This document shows positions 22,153 to 33,011 of a stretch of DNA of 64,000 nucleotides, piece by piece. Both the position numbers and the translations under genes were made by a program. The notes below the pieces were generated by a model. That model worked only from the letters and a program-made list of their open reading frames with translations, searched no databases and had not been told where the DNA came from. The DNA is from Chloranthus sessilifolius (Eukaryota > Streptophyta > Magnoliopsida > Chloranthales > Chloranthaceae): assembly GCA_021018995.1 (NCBI GenBank), contig CM037598.1, positions 73,612,671-73,676,670 on the forward strand, written 5' to 3'. Position 1 is the stretch's first letter. The number at the start of each line of letters is the position of its first letter.

Positions 22153-23219
22153 TCAGGCTAGGAGTAAAACAGTTTGGGATAGCAAGTAATGGCGGAGCCT
22201 CTGAGTAGCCCATACAAGAGCCAGGCATGCTTTCTCCATATGAGAATAGCGTGTCTTATAATCAGTAAACTTCTTGCTCAGATAGTAGATGGCATGTTCT
22301 CTTCTTCCTGTCTCATTGTGTTGTCCTAAGACACATCCCATCGAGACTTCTGTCGTGGAGAGATACATCAAGAGTGGTCTCCCCGGCTCAGGCGATACCA
22401 ACATAGGTGGGTTAAGGAGGTAGCTTTTGATTTTATTGAACATTGTCTGGCAATCGTCGCTCCATTAAACGGGTGAGTTCTTCTATAGTAGCTTAAAGAT
22501 CGGCATGCAGATTGGAGTCAGTTGTGCAATGAATCGACTAATGTACTGTATCCTGCCCAAGAACCCTCTAACTTCTTTCTCAGTAGATGGCGGTAGCATT
22601 TTCGTGATGGCTTTCACCTTGATTGGGTCAACCTCGATACCTCTCCTGTCGAATGCGCACTTCTGTGGATTCAAATGTAACCTGTACTTTCTCAGCCTCT
22701 CAAATATCTTCGCTTCGCTCCGGGGACTTGGCAATCATGTCATCGACATACACTTCAATTTCTCGGTGCATCATATCGTGAAACAGTACGGTCATAACTC
22801 TCTGGTATGTTGCACCAACATTCTTCAGTCCAAATGGCATGACCCTATAGGTACCCAAAGGGCTGATAAACGCTGTCTTTTCTCGGTCTGCCTCTGCCAT
22901 CTTAATCTGGTTATATCCTGAGAATCCATCTATGAATGAAAGTATCCCATGCTTAGCAGTATTATCGACCAAGATGTCAATGTGCGGTAATGAGAAATCG
23001 TCCTTCGGGCTCGCCTTGTTCAAGTTTCAAAAATTAATGCACATGCAGATTTTTCCATCCTTCTTCAGTACAGGCATGATATTGGCTAGCCATTGTGGGT
23101 ACTTGGATACCATGAGAAATCTCGTGTCATACTGCTTAATGACCTCGTCCTTGGCTTTCAGCATCCACTCGGGTCAAAGACGTCTCAGCTTCTGCTTGAC
23201 TGGCTCCATATTAGGGTAG
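22153..23219 (-). pseudogene. reverse transcriptase and RT-linked RNase H of element C, degraded
   Basis: RT begins near 23,219 with EPVKQKLRRLRPEW and reads KKDGKICMCINF, then a TGA (23,037-23,039) at the conserved Arg codon. It continues NLNKASPKDDFSLPHIDILV, MPFGLKNVGATYQRVM and the catalytic box VYVDDMIAKS (about 22,730-22,760). A small deletion follows, then KVKAITKMLPPSTEKEVRGF and GRIQYISRFIAQLTPIC. The RT-linked RNase H (22,153-22,443) has PLLMYLSTTEVSMGCVLGQH and KKFTDYKTRYSHMEKACLAL. In that domain Ser-Thr replaces the first acidic residue, as is usual in Tat, whose second RNase H is thought to take over. Confidence 0.9.
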
Positions 23220-24279
23220 GGAGGCAACTCATGCTCGACCAAATCGATGTCTAGACTAGGCATGTCCTCGTACGACTAGGCAAAATGTCTTGGTATGACC
23301 AAAGGAAATTGATCATGCTTTTTCTTTCTTCGGGAGACAACGATGTTCCGATCTTGGTAATCCAGGGAATCTCCTCAGTCCCTAGATTGATGTCTTCTGT
23401 TTCTTCAACAATGGGGGTAGGGCCATGCTCAAAGTTGGCAAACCGGTCAAGGAGCTCATTGGGGGGCTCCTCAAAAGGGACATCCTCGTCCAGACTCGTA
23501 ATTCCTACCTCTTCTTATATTTCTATAGGAAAGGGGTCGACTTTACGTGGGACGGGTATTTCAAGTAAGGTATCTTTTTATGTGATTTTATTTGAGATTT
23601 TAAATGACAATATTTTTGGATCTTGTATTTTTTCAATGTTTTTGAAAATTTTATTTTCTTCGGAGACGGACCCTTGGCAGTGCGAGTGTGTGTATATACA
23701 AGGTATTGCCTGCTAAGGGCTTATCTCACTTTTTATAGGTTATTTTTTTTTGGAGAAACGGGTGCCAAAGTTTAGGCCACTCCCCACCTTTAGAGTTTGG
23801 GGCATAGATGCCCAATTGCGTACCTGAGGGGCTGCTCCTTTACCTATTTGGATGAAGGGTGCTGACTGATATGGCTCATTGGAGTTAACTTCTATCATAT
23901 TGATCCCGAATTCGTTTGAGATTTTGTCCTCAAACATTAGTAGAGTTCTGTGGTGATTTACCCCATAAGGAGATTGTGCATATATGAAGGGTTGCTCCTT
24001 AAATAGGGACAGAGCAGCTAAATCTATTTCTAGGCCAAGCAGGATGATTTGGGGATTGGTGGGGTGAACCGGTGCTGCGAGTTGATGTGGGTTTACTTGA
24101 GTTGCCCTGTTACGATCGATTTTAACGATCCCGACACTCACGAATGAATCCTTAATGTGAGGCCTGGGGTGAGGCTTCTCTTCTAAATGTATCCCTCTGG
24201 CTCTTACAGCTGTCGTGGCCCGGGCTTTCTCCTTAGCCTCCCGAACCTCTTCTTCCGTGGGTTTGTAACCTAACCCGAA
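23220..24279 (-). pseudogene. spacer between G-patch and RT, element C
   Basis: This contains the pre-RT phrase MPSLDIDLVEHELP near 23,240-23,265, followed upstream by a broken acidic linker. A 133-codon open piece (23,740-24,141) is not recognisable; it includes LFKEQPFIYAQSPYGVNHH. Between 23,530 and 23,740 the sequence is T-rich and non-coding. Plus-strand frames here are shadows. Confidence 0.5.
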
Positions 24280-24507
24280 TCAGACTTTCTGACCCTTGGC
24301 TACGACGAGCTCTTTTCTTCCCTGTAACCAAGGTCCCAGCCCCTTTCCTCTTTGATAGCCCCAATTTTGGAGCATGGTCACTGCCGCTACCATTCCACCT
24401 TTGATTTTTTGAATGATGCCCTCGATGGGCTCTGGGAGTACTGTTAATACTTCGTACTCAAAACTGTGGAGGTAGACATCCTCAACTGTGTGCAGCACAT
24501 CCAGCAC
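24280..24507 (-). pseudogene. G-patch segment after the protease, element C
   Basis: The 75-codon piece includes MLQNWGYQRGKGLGPWLQGR, a G-patch (D111) core with the spaced Gly residues and aromatic position expected. G-patch domains bind RNA or partner helicases, and are a known addition to the protease region of Tat-type pol. It follows the protease by two bases in another frame, so a frameshift separates them. Confidence 0.75.
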
Positions 24508-24509
24508 TT

Positions 24510-25139
24510 TTAACTTTTCAATACTGTTTGTGGCTTTTCCTTCTCACCGTGCCCCTCACCAATGATGGTGATAATCTTATACCTGGGCACAAACTTGAGC
24601 TTTTGATGCAGCGTTAATGGTATCGCTCCAACTTCACGCAGCCATGGGCGTACCAATAATAGATTAAACGAAGATTTGATGTCCATTACTTGAAATAATA
24701 TGGAGAAGGTCATTGGCCCAATCAATAGCTCAAGGTCAACCTCTCCCATTATCTCTCTTCTTGTATTGTCAAAACCTTGGGCACTGGTTCTTGTGGGTCT
24801 CAGCATGCATGGATCAACCCCAATCTTGGTGGTGTTTCTCAGGGGGCATATATTCAGAGCGAACCCATTGTCAATCAACATCAGAGGGATTATCATATTT
24901 TCGGATTCTACAATAATATTAATTGATTTGGAGTGACTACTTCCTTCATCCGATAAATCGACATTCGAAAATGAAATGGCATCCGGAGCCATAACTTGAC
25001 CAATAATCTGCCCGACTTCATCTAGGCTCACCTGAAGTGAAATGTGCGTGTTCTTTAACTCCCATATTAAAGCTTGAAAATGGAGTGGGGACGTCATTAA
25101 TAGATTCCATACAGTGATGTGAGCTGACATCCTTCTCAA
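24510..25139 (-). pseudogene. aspartic protease of element C
   Basis: The 209-codon open piece has the active site LMLIDNGFALNICPL (D-N-G, common in Tat) and a downstream GFDNTRREIMGEVDLELLIG segment. The flap end is SSFNLLLVRPWLREVG, with Val for Gly in the usual LLGRPW. The homologous part of C' reads D-S-G. About 90 residues precede the active site, including ITVWNLLMTSPLHFQAL. Confidence 0.85.
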
Positions 25140-26050
25140 TTACGTCTCCAGTGTATGTTCTCGACTCATTTTCAAAAGGATTAACGGCACTATCTTTCTT
25201 TCCCTCTGGTTGAGCTTGTACTGTTGCTGGTGCTTTCGGCTGCTTAGATATCTTCCCAAATTTGGTGACAAAGTCTATTGCTCCTTTTCTATTATTATCG
25301 ACATTGGCATCTGTCTGCTCATAACTCAGCGGGACCTAATGAGGATTATAGGTTGGTCCCGAAATCTGAAATAGAGTAGCTGCCAGTATTTGATGCACTT
25401 GTACTATGGCTCCGGAGGGGTGGGTAACACTTGGTTCACCTCAGTGATAGATGGTTGGGCAGCAAAATTGGGCCAGGTTGGGGTGATGAGGTTTGTGGGT
25501 GGTTGCACTGGAGGTAATGGGGTAGGAGTGGGCCATTTATAGTTAATAGGTGATGGTGGGGGATGGGGTACTTGGTGGGATATTGGGTAACTGATGGGGG
25601 TGGAAGTATATGGTTGAAATGCATTTATCTGCACATAATTAATGGGTGTGGGTGATGGGAAATAGGCCCTAAGATCTAGGGGTTCAACTTGGGGTGTAGG
25701 ATTGGGGAAATAATCAGATAAATTCAAGGGTTCAATCACCCTAATACTCTTTCTTCACGATTTCTCTGCAAAGGTGTCACATAACCCGGTCACTGATATA
25801 GTCCGACGGGTCAAACTCAAACTCTTCCTCACATTCTTCTATTGTCCCGATGGTGGGTCTGGGACCTGCTCCTCCGATAGGGTGTGGGGGTAAAGGCACC
25901 TGATATATATTTGCATGATGGTTCACTTGGGAAGGTGCAAGTAGAATAATTTTCTCTATATCAATTAAATCTTGTATCGCGTGCTTCAATGGGAAGCAGT
26001 GATCAGTTGGGTAGCCCAGACCTTGATGAAAATTACAGTGAGTGTTAGGG
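25140..26050 (-). pseudogene. gag C-terminal region of element C: zinc-knuckle-like motif and Pro-rich linker
   Basis: Near 26,030 the frame reads HCNFHQGLGYPTDHCFPLKH, a C-X2-H-x-C knuckle related to the one in A (one His is Tyr here). It is followed by AIQDLIDIEKI and LPPHPIGGAGPRPTIGTIEE. The Pro-rich piece (25,404-25,739) repeats the phrases YFPNPTPQVEPLDL / YFPSPTP. The same order and wording recur in C' (57,900-58,750), which confirms the family. Stops and a frameshift near 25,740-25,780 split it. Confidence 0.75.
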
Positions 26051-27153
26051 TCGTAATTCTTTGGGATTGGATTAGGAGGAGGTCACAGTTGGAGGGCAGT
26101 AACTAGTCCCTTTTCTATTAGTAAAGATAAAAGTACACTTAATGATTGCCCTAGGGGTGTAAAAACTTGATCGTAGCGAGCTCTCCTCTGCCTTGGAGTT
26201 ATATTATTATTGGAACGAGGTTATATTATTATTGGGCCTGGTGTTGGCAATGTTTTGAATATCGGCCCCTGTTCTTTTCTCGTTTCGCTGCTCAGAAAAT
26301 CTTCTAACTCCGCTAGCTTCCCCGAGTAAATTTTTGCTCAGGCGACCTTCCCTGATAGCATCTTCACAGTGATTGGCGTTTCTTACTAGATTAGCAAGGT
26401 AGACTGCTGCTAGTACACTAGAAAGTCTGAGATCACTGGCAGAATATTTTTGGAAATCATTTCTATTTGTTCGTCATTAGGTTTCCTGTTTCTAACCTGA
26501 GCTGCCAATGCTCTCCAACACCCCAAATAATCGCTAAACGTTTCATTTGGGTTCTACTTCAGACGGGCCAAGTCTGACTTATGCGGTTCAATGTCTATAT
26601 TGTAGACATACTGTTCTTGAAATAGATACATCAAGTCCTTCCAGGTCTTTATCATAGATGATTCTAAGGACGTGAACCACCTCAAAGTTGAACCAGTAAA
26701 CCTTTTCTGAAAGACCTTTATTAATAGTCTTTCGTCCCCTCCATACTGGCACATGTCCTCATAATAAAACTTGAGGTGTGCTATGGGATTGTCGGTGCCG
26801 TTATATTTGTCAAAAGCCGGCATTTTAAGTTTTGGAGGCAAAGGGACATTAGTGAACAAACACAAATCCGAGAAGTCCGTGGCATGGATTTCAGCACCAC
26901 CCATCTTTAATAACTGCTTCTGAATTTTGTCTAATTGTTCTTTCAACTGCTCTGATTCCTTGGACATGAGGGCCACCTTCTCAGCAGTCAGTTGGGCTTT
27001 ACTCTGGGCTATCAGGGGGTGGGAAATTATAGTGGGAGGGTTAATGCTGGTCAATGCCCCAACATAAGCACCACTATTCCTAATCTTGTCCTCTTCATAC
27101 TGCTGGTGTACATAAGGTGCAGTGAGGGCGAGATTTTCTTGTTGGTGCTGCAT
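26051..27153 (-). pseudogene. gag capsid core of element C
   Basis: The open piece 26,554-27,153 (199 codons) starts Gln/Glu-rich with a likely coiled coil (AEKVALMSKESEQLKEQLDK). It continues LKMPAFDKYNGTDNPIAHLK and LRWFTSLESSMIKTWKDLMY then LFQEQYVYN, the retrotransposon gag capsid signature. Below 26,554 the next capsid helices are present in broken frames (to 26,300), followed by an Arg-rich region. This whole core is absent from C'. Confidence 0.85.
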
Positions 27154-27431
27154 GGATTGGATGGGAGTGGTCTAAACGCGGTTGGGGGAGTCCATTGAAT
27201 GTGAGGGAACGTTTGTTGGGTGATGGGATGAGAGGAAGTCAGATTTTAGGGTGGGGTCTGATGAGGCCATTAGGCATGGGGGAAGGCTTGGAACTAACTT
27301 TGGGATGTATGGATGTGGGTGAATTGGGGTTGATGTAAGGTATGGGTTTAAGCTGGGTATGAGGGTTGTGGGTGAGTGAAATTTTGGAGGAATTGTGAAC
27401 GGTATGGGTGTGAGGCTCCAAGGTTAGGGCC

Positions 27432-27740
27432 TTGCTGGGCTTGGGTCATGAAGCCTTGGGACGGTTGGGCTATAAAGGTCTGAACCATGGGTCCTTGGGA
27501 AGGATGGGCTACAAAGCCTTGGTCATGATAGGTCTGGCCCAATGGGCCTTAGTGGGTCTGGGTCATGGGCCATTGATGGATCTAGGTCATGGGCCCTTGA
27601 TGGTCTCGGGTAATGGGCCATTGATGGGTTTGGGCCATGGGCCCTTGGTGGATCTGGGCCATGGGCCCTTCATGGGTCTAGGCCATGGGCCCCTTATAGG
27701 TATGGATGATGGGCCATTGGGCCTTGGGGTAAGTGGGTGA
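27432..27740. repeat. 24-bp coding tandem repeat (QGPMAQxH) in gag of element C
   Basis: On the minus strand the sequence codes for about ten imperfect octapeptides such as QGPMAQTH, QWPITRDH and QGPMVQTF, giving a 24-bp period. It lies between the Pro-rich N-terminus and the capsid core. The long plus-strand frame here (Gly-His-Gly-Pro-Leu repeats) is the antisense of the same repeat, not a gene. C' lacks the repeat. Confidence 0.8.
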
Positions 27741-28670
27741 TGGGGGTTTGGATGGTGTGGATGAGGGGGGGTCGATGGGGGTTATAGGGGAATGAGGCAT
27801 GGAGGCTTGATAGGGTCTCGGATGGATCCATGGATGTGTGGTATGGATGAGAGGGGATGTGTTGGGAAGCTTTTCACCTATTGTAAGTTTGGAGCATCTC
27901 CTCCATCATGGCCATGGAAGGGGGATCGGATGGAGATGAAGTATTTAAGGGTTAGAGGGGCATGGATGGGGTGGATGAAGAGGGAAAATTGGGCATGACC
28001 CCTGTAAAATCGGGCATGACCCGGGTAAGTGGTGGGATATGAGGTGGGTTGGAGAAATGAGGTGGGGCATTGGTGGATGGATTAGGTGTGTATGAGGAAG
28101 ATGTATGGGGCGTGAAAGTGGAGGATGAGAGAGGAAAGCTGGTCATGGCCCCAGTAAAAATGGGCATGACCTGGGTAGATGGAGGGATGTATGGGGGATT
28201 GGGTGTGACATGGATAGATGTGGGCGGATTGGGTATGTGTCAGGTAGATGAAAAATAGGGTATATTGGTGAAGGTGGAGGATGGGGCCGGGTTTTGAATG
28301 GGTGTGGATGGAAGGTGAGAAGGGTTGGGAATGGCCATGGATGAAGGCATGATTTGTAAAAATGGGGAATGGGGAGTGGATTTTGGATATTTTGGGAGGT
28401 GGTAGATGGAATGATAGGAGCACCGAAGGGGCCGATGATGGCAAATGGGGATTGGGTGAGGGGGATGGATGCGAAAACTTTTTTCACATGGGAATGGGTT
28501 GGGGAATGCGGTGGGGATGAGTCGGGATTGGCATAAGCCGGATCCACAACCCACGACATGGCTTGGTATCGGGTTGGGTACTGGTGCCTTGGGTAGGGCC
28601 CGTAAAGCTTCCTCCTTCCTCTACGGGATGACAGAGGGTACGATAATGTCGTTGTGCCAGCACCAAACAA
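27741..28670 (-). pseudogene. Pro-rich gag N-terminus of element C
   Basis: The N-terminal end reads SSRRGRRKLYGPYPRHQYPT and MSWVVDPAYANPDSSPPHSP, almost the same as C' at 57,049. About 250 residues of Pro/Ser/Thr-rich sequence follow, with phrases such as PSIYPGHAHF. The start codon is not clear: the open frame begins at a TTG (28,670), and C' likewise lacks an ATG at this point. Several overlapping frames at 27,950-28,560 reflect frameshifts. Confidence 0.7.
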
Positions 28671-29980
28671 GACTCTATTTTTGGATTTTTTGATTATTTA
28701 ATTTATTTTTTAATTTTTATAAGCGAAAAGATTTAAGGATTCTGGGGCCTTTTGAATTCCCTTTTCGAGTGGCTCTCGTATCCTAAATAGGTCCCGCAGC
28801 AAAGGCTCTGAAGCGCTTCAGAAGAATCAAAGGGTAACCCCTTGATCTATTGAAAGCACGAAAACTAATGCAAACAACCCGATCCCTTGAAACGAGTCAA
28901 AAAAGAAGTCACCTTCCCTTGACTGGCGAGGGCGTATTGGGTGTCGGAGATTGCGACGCCCAAATAGAGGCACTAAAGAGATTGATCGGGGAGTCCGGGA
29001 TGTGAAGCAGGCCATAGATTCAGGCTGCTATTGTCTAACCCAAAGCTGGCGCAACTATTAGGTGTGTCAGACCAAAAAGTGCCCAATCTTATACTGGCGC
29101 AACTAATACATACGCCAGTGTAATTTTGGGGATTTTTTACTTTGCACAAGTAATAGTGGCGCCAGGCAAAAATGGGATTCCAGACAGTTTGACAACAGAA
29201 GTTCTAGCCTGAAATGAGTCTTCTAACTGGTTTTTTCTGAAAGCTGGGCTTTCGGGGACTGACTGTTTTAATGTATCGGCTCTCTTGCTCACCGAACCTA
29301 GGGGTTACAAGGCCAATGCGGGTCCACTAACGCTCACTTTTTCCCCGATTTTTAAGCTTGGTAACGAGAAGGTTACCCACCCGATATACCTCAAGTGCAA
29401 GCACTTTCTCAGGTACTAGGTGGGCTGAGACTTTTCCGGATCATCACCACTAGGGGCTGCCACTGTACTAGGACTTGGGAGATTGTATCTGTGCCTAAAC
29501 AACTCAACCCGTAAAAATCTAACCAGCAAAAATCAATTTAAGTCCCCTTTGTTGGTTCAATTTTATTTTTCACTTTTAAGGGATTTTTTTAAGTTCAAAG
29601 ATCGGGGGTGATGATCCCATGCCGCCTCTACGGGCCGGCGTCCACTGTTTGTGATATGATTGCGGAAATTAAAGGAGCACGTAGGCCGGCCAAACGGCTA
29701 AGGCACTTAAAATGACGTAAAAGTAAAGAAAATTAAATGATAATGCACAAGTAGACCCACCAATCGGCTAAGGTGCTTAAAATGACGAAAATATAAGAAA
29801 ATTTAAGATGGTTCGCAAGTAGGCCCGCTAATCAGCTAAGGCTCGTAAATGACGTAAAAGTAGGGGTGAGAAAGCGACATAATCGTAGGGGTGAGTAAAA
29901 AAATAGTAAAAAATAATAATAAAATGGTTAGAAAATTAAAAATTAATGGCCAAAATTCAAGGGGAAGCTCTACTAGCTAC
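28671..29980 (-). other. leader of element C with three palindromes
   Basis: This non-coding leader lies between PBS and gag and is homologous to 55,777-57,048 of C'. It carries palindromes at 29,046-29,070, 29,093-29,119 (arms TGGCGCAACTA / TACATACGCCA) and 29,142-29,166, at the same relative place as the four in C' (56,458-56,624). The last 300 bp before the PBS contain a three-fold repeated phrase like GGCTAAGGCACTTAAAATGA near 29,690, 29,767 and 29,835. Confidence 0.7.
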
Positions 29981-29998
29981 TCCTCCGCAGAGTCGTCA
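29981..29998 (-). promoter_or_regulatory. primer-binding site of element C
   Basis: The minus strand reads TGACGACTCTGCGGAGGA, an aged version of the C' site TGGCGACTCCGCTGGGGA, two bases from the LTR edge. The sequence is the usual Tat/Ogre PBS, thought to pair with a tRNA-Arg 3' end. Confidence 0.75.
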
Positions 29999-30000
29999 TC

Positions 30001-31576
30001 TATGCAACCATGGGAATCGAGACGATCCCGTCATGACAATACGCACTCGTGAAAATTAAAGAGTCGCCATCCGGAGCTTTTGGTGTCCCGGGAAACCCAA
30101 ATCAAATTTAAAGAGCATTAAAGTGCCAAAAATTGACTCTGAATCCGGACTACGCCAAAGGCTATTGGGTAGGGGCTTCGGTTATCGATTGGGAAGGTGT
30201 TAGGCACTCTGAATCCGGACTACGCCAAAGGCTCCCGGGAAACCCAACTTAATGCGGCCTCTACTTATGGCCAAAACAAAAATGATATAAAAGAAATAAA
30301 AAAGCTTTCCTCTTGCCCAAAGGGCCTTAAAATTCTATTTGTGCCCTTCCGTTCCTACCAAAAATTTGGCAGCATAACAACACAAATGAGAAAATGGAGG
30401 AAGAACGGAGAAGGTAAAGGAATAGAGGGGAGAGCCGGAGCTCTCGGGCCCTTATTACACCACTGTGGAAACTTGTGTAGGCTTGCTTCAGTGAGCTTCA
30501 ATGGCTTGTATGGTGAGAAATGGGGTTCTAGCTCCTAGGGCTTGATGGCTAAGAGGTAGAGAGAGAAGTCTAGGGGATAGCACACACCTAAACTAAGGCT
30601 TTTTGATAAAAGCTAAGCTCTAAAGAGGGTTTGAAGGTTATGGAATTTGTATGGGAAAGGTGCACTAGAGGAGAGAGAGAGAAGGGATTCCTTAATCTCT
30701 TATTTTGTAAATTTTTTCAAGCCTTTGTAAAGGGAGGGGTGCCTCTCTATTTATGGGAAAAAGAGAGGTTAGGAGGGTGTTTAAAGGCTAACCTGGATTA
30801 GCAATTAGGTAATCTAGCCATCTAAGGTTTCCTAGGGTTTTTGGAGCCTTGAAATGTATGAAGGTTAGCTCCAATGGTCGATGATAGGTTGAGGCTTTAA
30901 ACCACTTAAGGGGTTGCAAATAGGCAGTGAATGAGTGCAACAGAACTAGCAAAACACACCTCAAGATCAAGATGGTCAATAAGTCAAACCCTAATCTCGA
31001 TTATTGAGGTAAAAACTCAGGGGTACTGTTCCTAAGCCCGGCGTAACTAATAGGTACGCCAAACATATGTATAGTAAAACAGTGCCACATAGTGGCCTGG
31101 GAAGTTGGCTGCTCGAGGTGAGGCCTACCTTAAAGCTGACACAATAGTTGCGCCAAAACCCTAGGGAGAACTCCACTAAATTACCATTTTGCCCCTACAC
31201 TTTGAATGTTGTATCTTTTGATGTACAGCTCTGATTGGGGTGATACTTAGCCCGTTGGAAAGGTGGAGACTTCTACTTTTCAATGGTATGAGATTCGATC
31301 ACAGTAGAAGGTCACAGCTAGTCATGGTATACCACTCTTCATTCATTGCTTGGGAAAGCTAGGTTTAGGTCCATAATGGTTTCTAAGGGTTGAGATGGGT
31401 TTATAAGGTTTCGGGGAGGCTTCTAAGGGATCTGGGGTAATTCCTAAGAGTTTGGAATGATTCCTAAGGGTTTAAAAAGGTTCCTAAGGGTTCCATACAT
31501 GCCATCAACATATCGAAAGTGCGCCTCTCTCAAAATGCGTTTCGATTGGGCCTTGGGCTAAATTTGGGTGTTTACA
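30001..31576 (-). repeat. 5' LTR of element C (1,576 bp)
   Basis: The outer edge on the minus strand is TGTAAACACCCAAATTT and the inner edge is GGTTGCATA next to the PBS. It aligns over its length with LTR C' (54,138-55,756). U3 contains a run of CCCTTAGAAACC-like repeats (31,375-31,505) and two decayed palindromes (31,040-31,061 and 31,136-31,155). The TATA box (30,748-30,756) now reads CATAAATAG. A 28-bp segment at 30,136-30,163 is repeated exactly at 30,206-30,233, a duplication absent from C'. The 113-codon plus-strand frame at 30,197 is fortuitous. Confidence 0.85.
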
Positions 31577-33011
31577 AGGTGTTCATATTCTCATCAGCTC
31601 AATATTAGTTGCAGACCTCAAATAGGCCTGCAAGCATGAGCATGGGCATTGCTTCTAATTCCTAACATCCTCATGGTCACCATAGATTGGGCATCCCCTT
31701 ATCTCCTCATGACAATTCACTTCACCTTGGATCACTAAGGTCTTTTAGATTGGTTGTAATGTGGCTTATGGTTGAGGTTTAAAAAGAATAGAAGGGGTAG
31801 AAAGGATTCAAAATTAAGAAATCAGCAAGGGGAGGAGGTGGTTCATGGCTTCACCTTCTTCATTTCATCACAGCTTCATCTTCATTTGTATTTTTTATAT
31901 CTGAAGTGGCCAACTTCTTCTCTTCTTTTTACTTTTTCAGATGAAATACTTCTCTTGACTTCTCTTTCTCTTATTTTTTTTTCTTTTTATAATTTTTTTT
32001 TATGAAATGTCACAAATATACAACTGATACACTGCTGTTTATAGTAATCTTCTCTTCTCCTTCCACCAAATGTTGAACCCAACCCACCTACCTTCAACAT
32101 CTTCTCCTTTACCTTCTGAAATCTCAGAGTGAGGGTAAGGCTGAATCAGGTCATGAGGTTCAGGTTCAAGTACTGTGGTGTTTGTCAAAGAAAATTGAAG
32201 CTAAAGGCTCAAAAAATGTATACAAAAGGGGCAGTTTCAAAAGGTAGGAATTTTCAGGTTCAAACTGTCCAAATGAAGGCCTTAAATCACCTCCTTGGTG
32301 TCATGGGTGCTGTCAAACAATTTCAATTTGGAGGGCCTAACTTCTAGTGAAAAGATATTGAATTAGTCATTCTTTAGAGCAAAATTTTTTCCAAAGATAC
32401 TCTTCAAAAGAAATTTGATAGGCCCAAATCTCATTGGGTATGGTCTCCAATTTACTCATTGGGTATATCCTCACCTGTTTATCACCTCTCTGGTTTACTG
32501 AGTACTGATTGTGAAAAAATTTCTTGATGTTAACTTCAAGGGAGTGTTAAGTTTTTTTTTAAATGATTTCAGTTTTAAAATATCTGCCAACTGTTTTAAT
32601 CTCCTTTTTCACAACTGGTCAGGTGAGAATTAGCTTTATTTATTTTAGTTTAACTACATTGTTGCACTAAGTTTAACTACTTCATTGGTCTACCCTGCCA
32701 TACCCCCAAACCTAAGATAAATAGTACCCTCACTGTTTCAAGAAGTTGAAGTCAGGGGCAACAGGGTACATAACAGAGTGTAACGTATAACATAAATGAC
32801 AGGAACAAAAAATTTCAGCCAATAAGGAGACAACAAAATTAACACAATGAAATTGGGTACATAAATTGAAATTTCATTAATAAAATTTTCTATGATACAG
32901 AAGATTAACAAAATTTTCTACAAATTGGCAAGTACGAAAGACACAATATTTACAAACATGTCTAAAACAAGCAAGTACAAAAGACACCAAAGAAACTAGC
33001 TACATCTACTC
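31577..33011 (-). other. 3' non-coding region of Athila-1
   Basis: This lies downstream of ORF3 in element direction. It is T-rich with no supported gene; frames at 31,772 and 32,129 on the plus strand show no domain. It contains the conserved purine-rich motif at 32,701-32,740 listed separately. No LTR edge is seen before element C interrupts it. Confidence 0.5.
32701..32740 (-). promoter_or_regulatory. internal polypurine-like motif of Athila-1
   Basis: The minus strand reads GTGAGGGTACTATTTA then TCTTAGGTTTGGGGGTA. Similar motifs (TGAGGACAATG ... AGGTTTGGGG) occur at 62,871-62,902 in Athila E and 51,447-51,490 (minus) in Athila D. In D the motif is separate from the true PPT next to the LTR. 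Confidence 0.5.

Larger units (their letters stand above)
13020..31576 (-). mobile_element. Tat-lineage element C with antisense genes (5' LTR present, 3' end lost or displaced)
   Basis: On the minus strand the order is 5' LTR (30,001-31,576), PBS (29,981-29,998), leader, Pro-rich gag, protease, G-patch, RT-RNase H, extra RNase H and integrase (to about 20,154). A spacer and two plus-strand antisense genes follow. No 3' LTR is seen: element A begins at 13,019, so C probably continues beyond A, off the window. Its right end abuts Athila-1 sequence, with AGGTG as the first five flanking bases. Element C' at 54,138 is the same family in the opposite orientation. Confidence 0.8.

Noticed and set aside
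27432..27740. 102-codon plus-strand frame with Gly-His-Gly-Pro-Leu repeats
   Set aside because: It is the antisense of the 24-bp gag repeat of element C.
30197..30538. 113-codon plus-strand frame
   Set aside because: It lies in the R-U5 of LTR C in antisense, with no domain; it is lengthened by a local 28-bp duplication.
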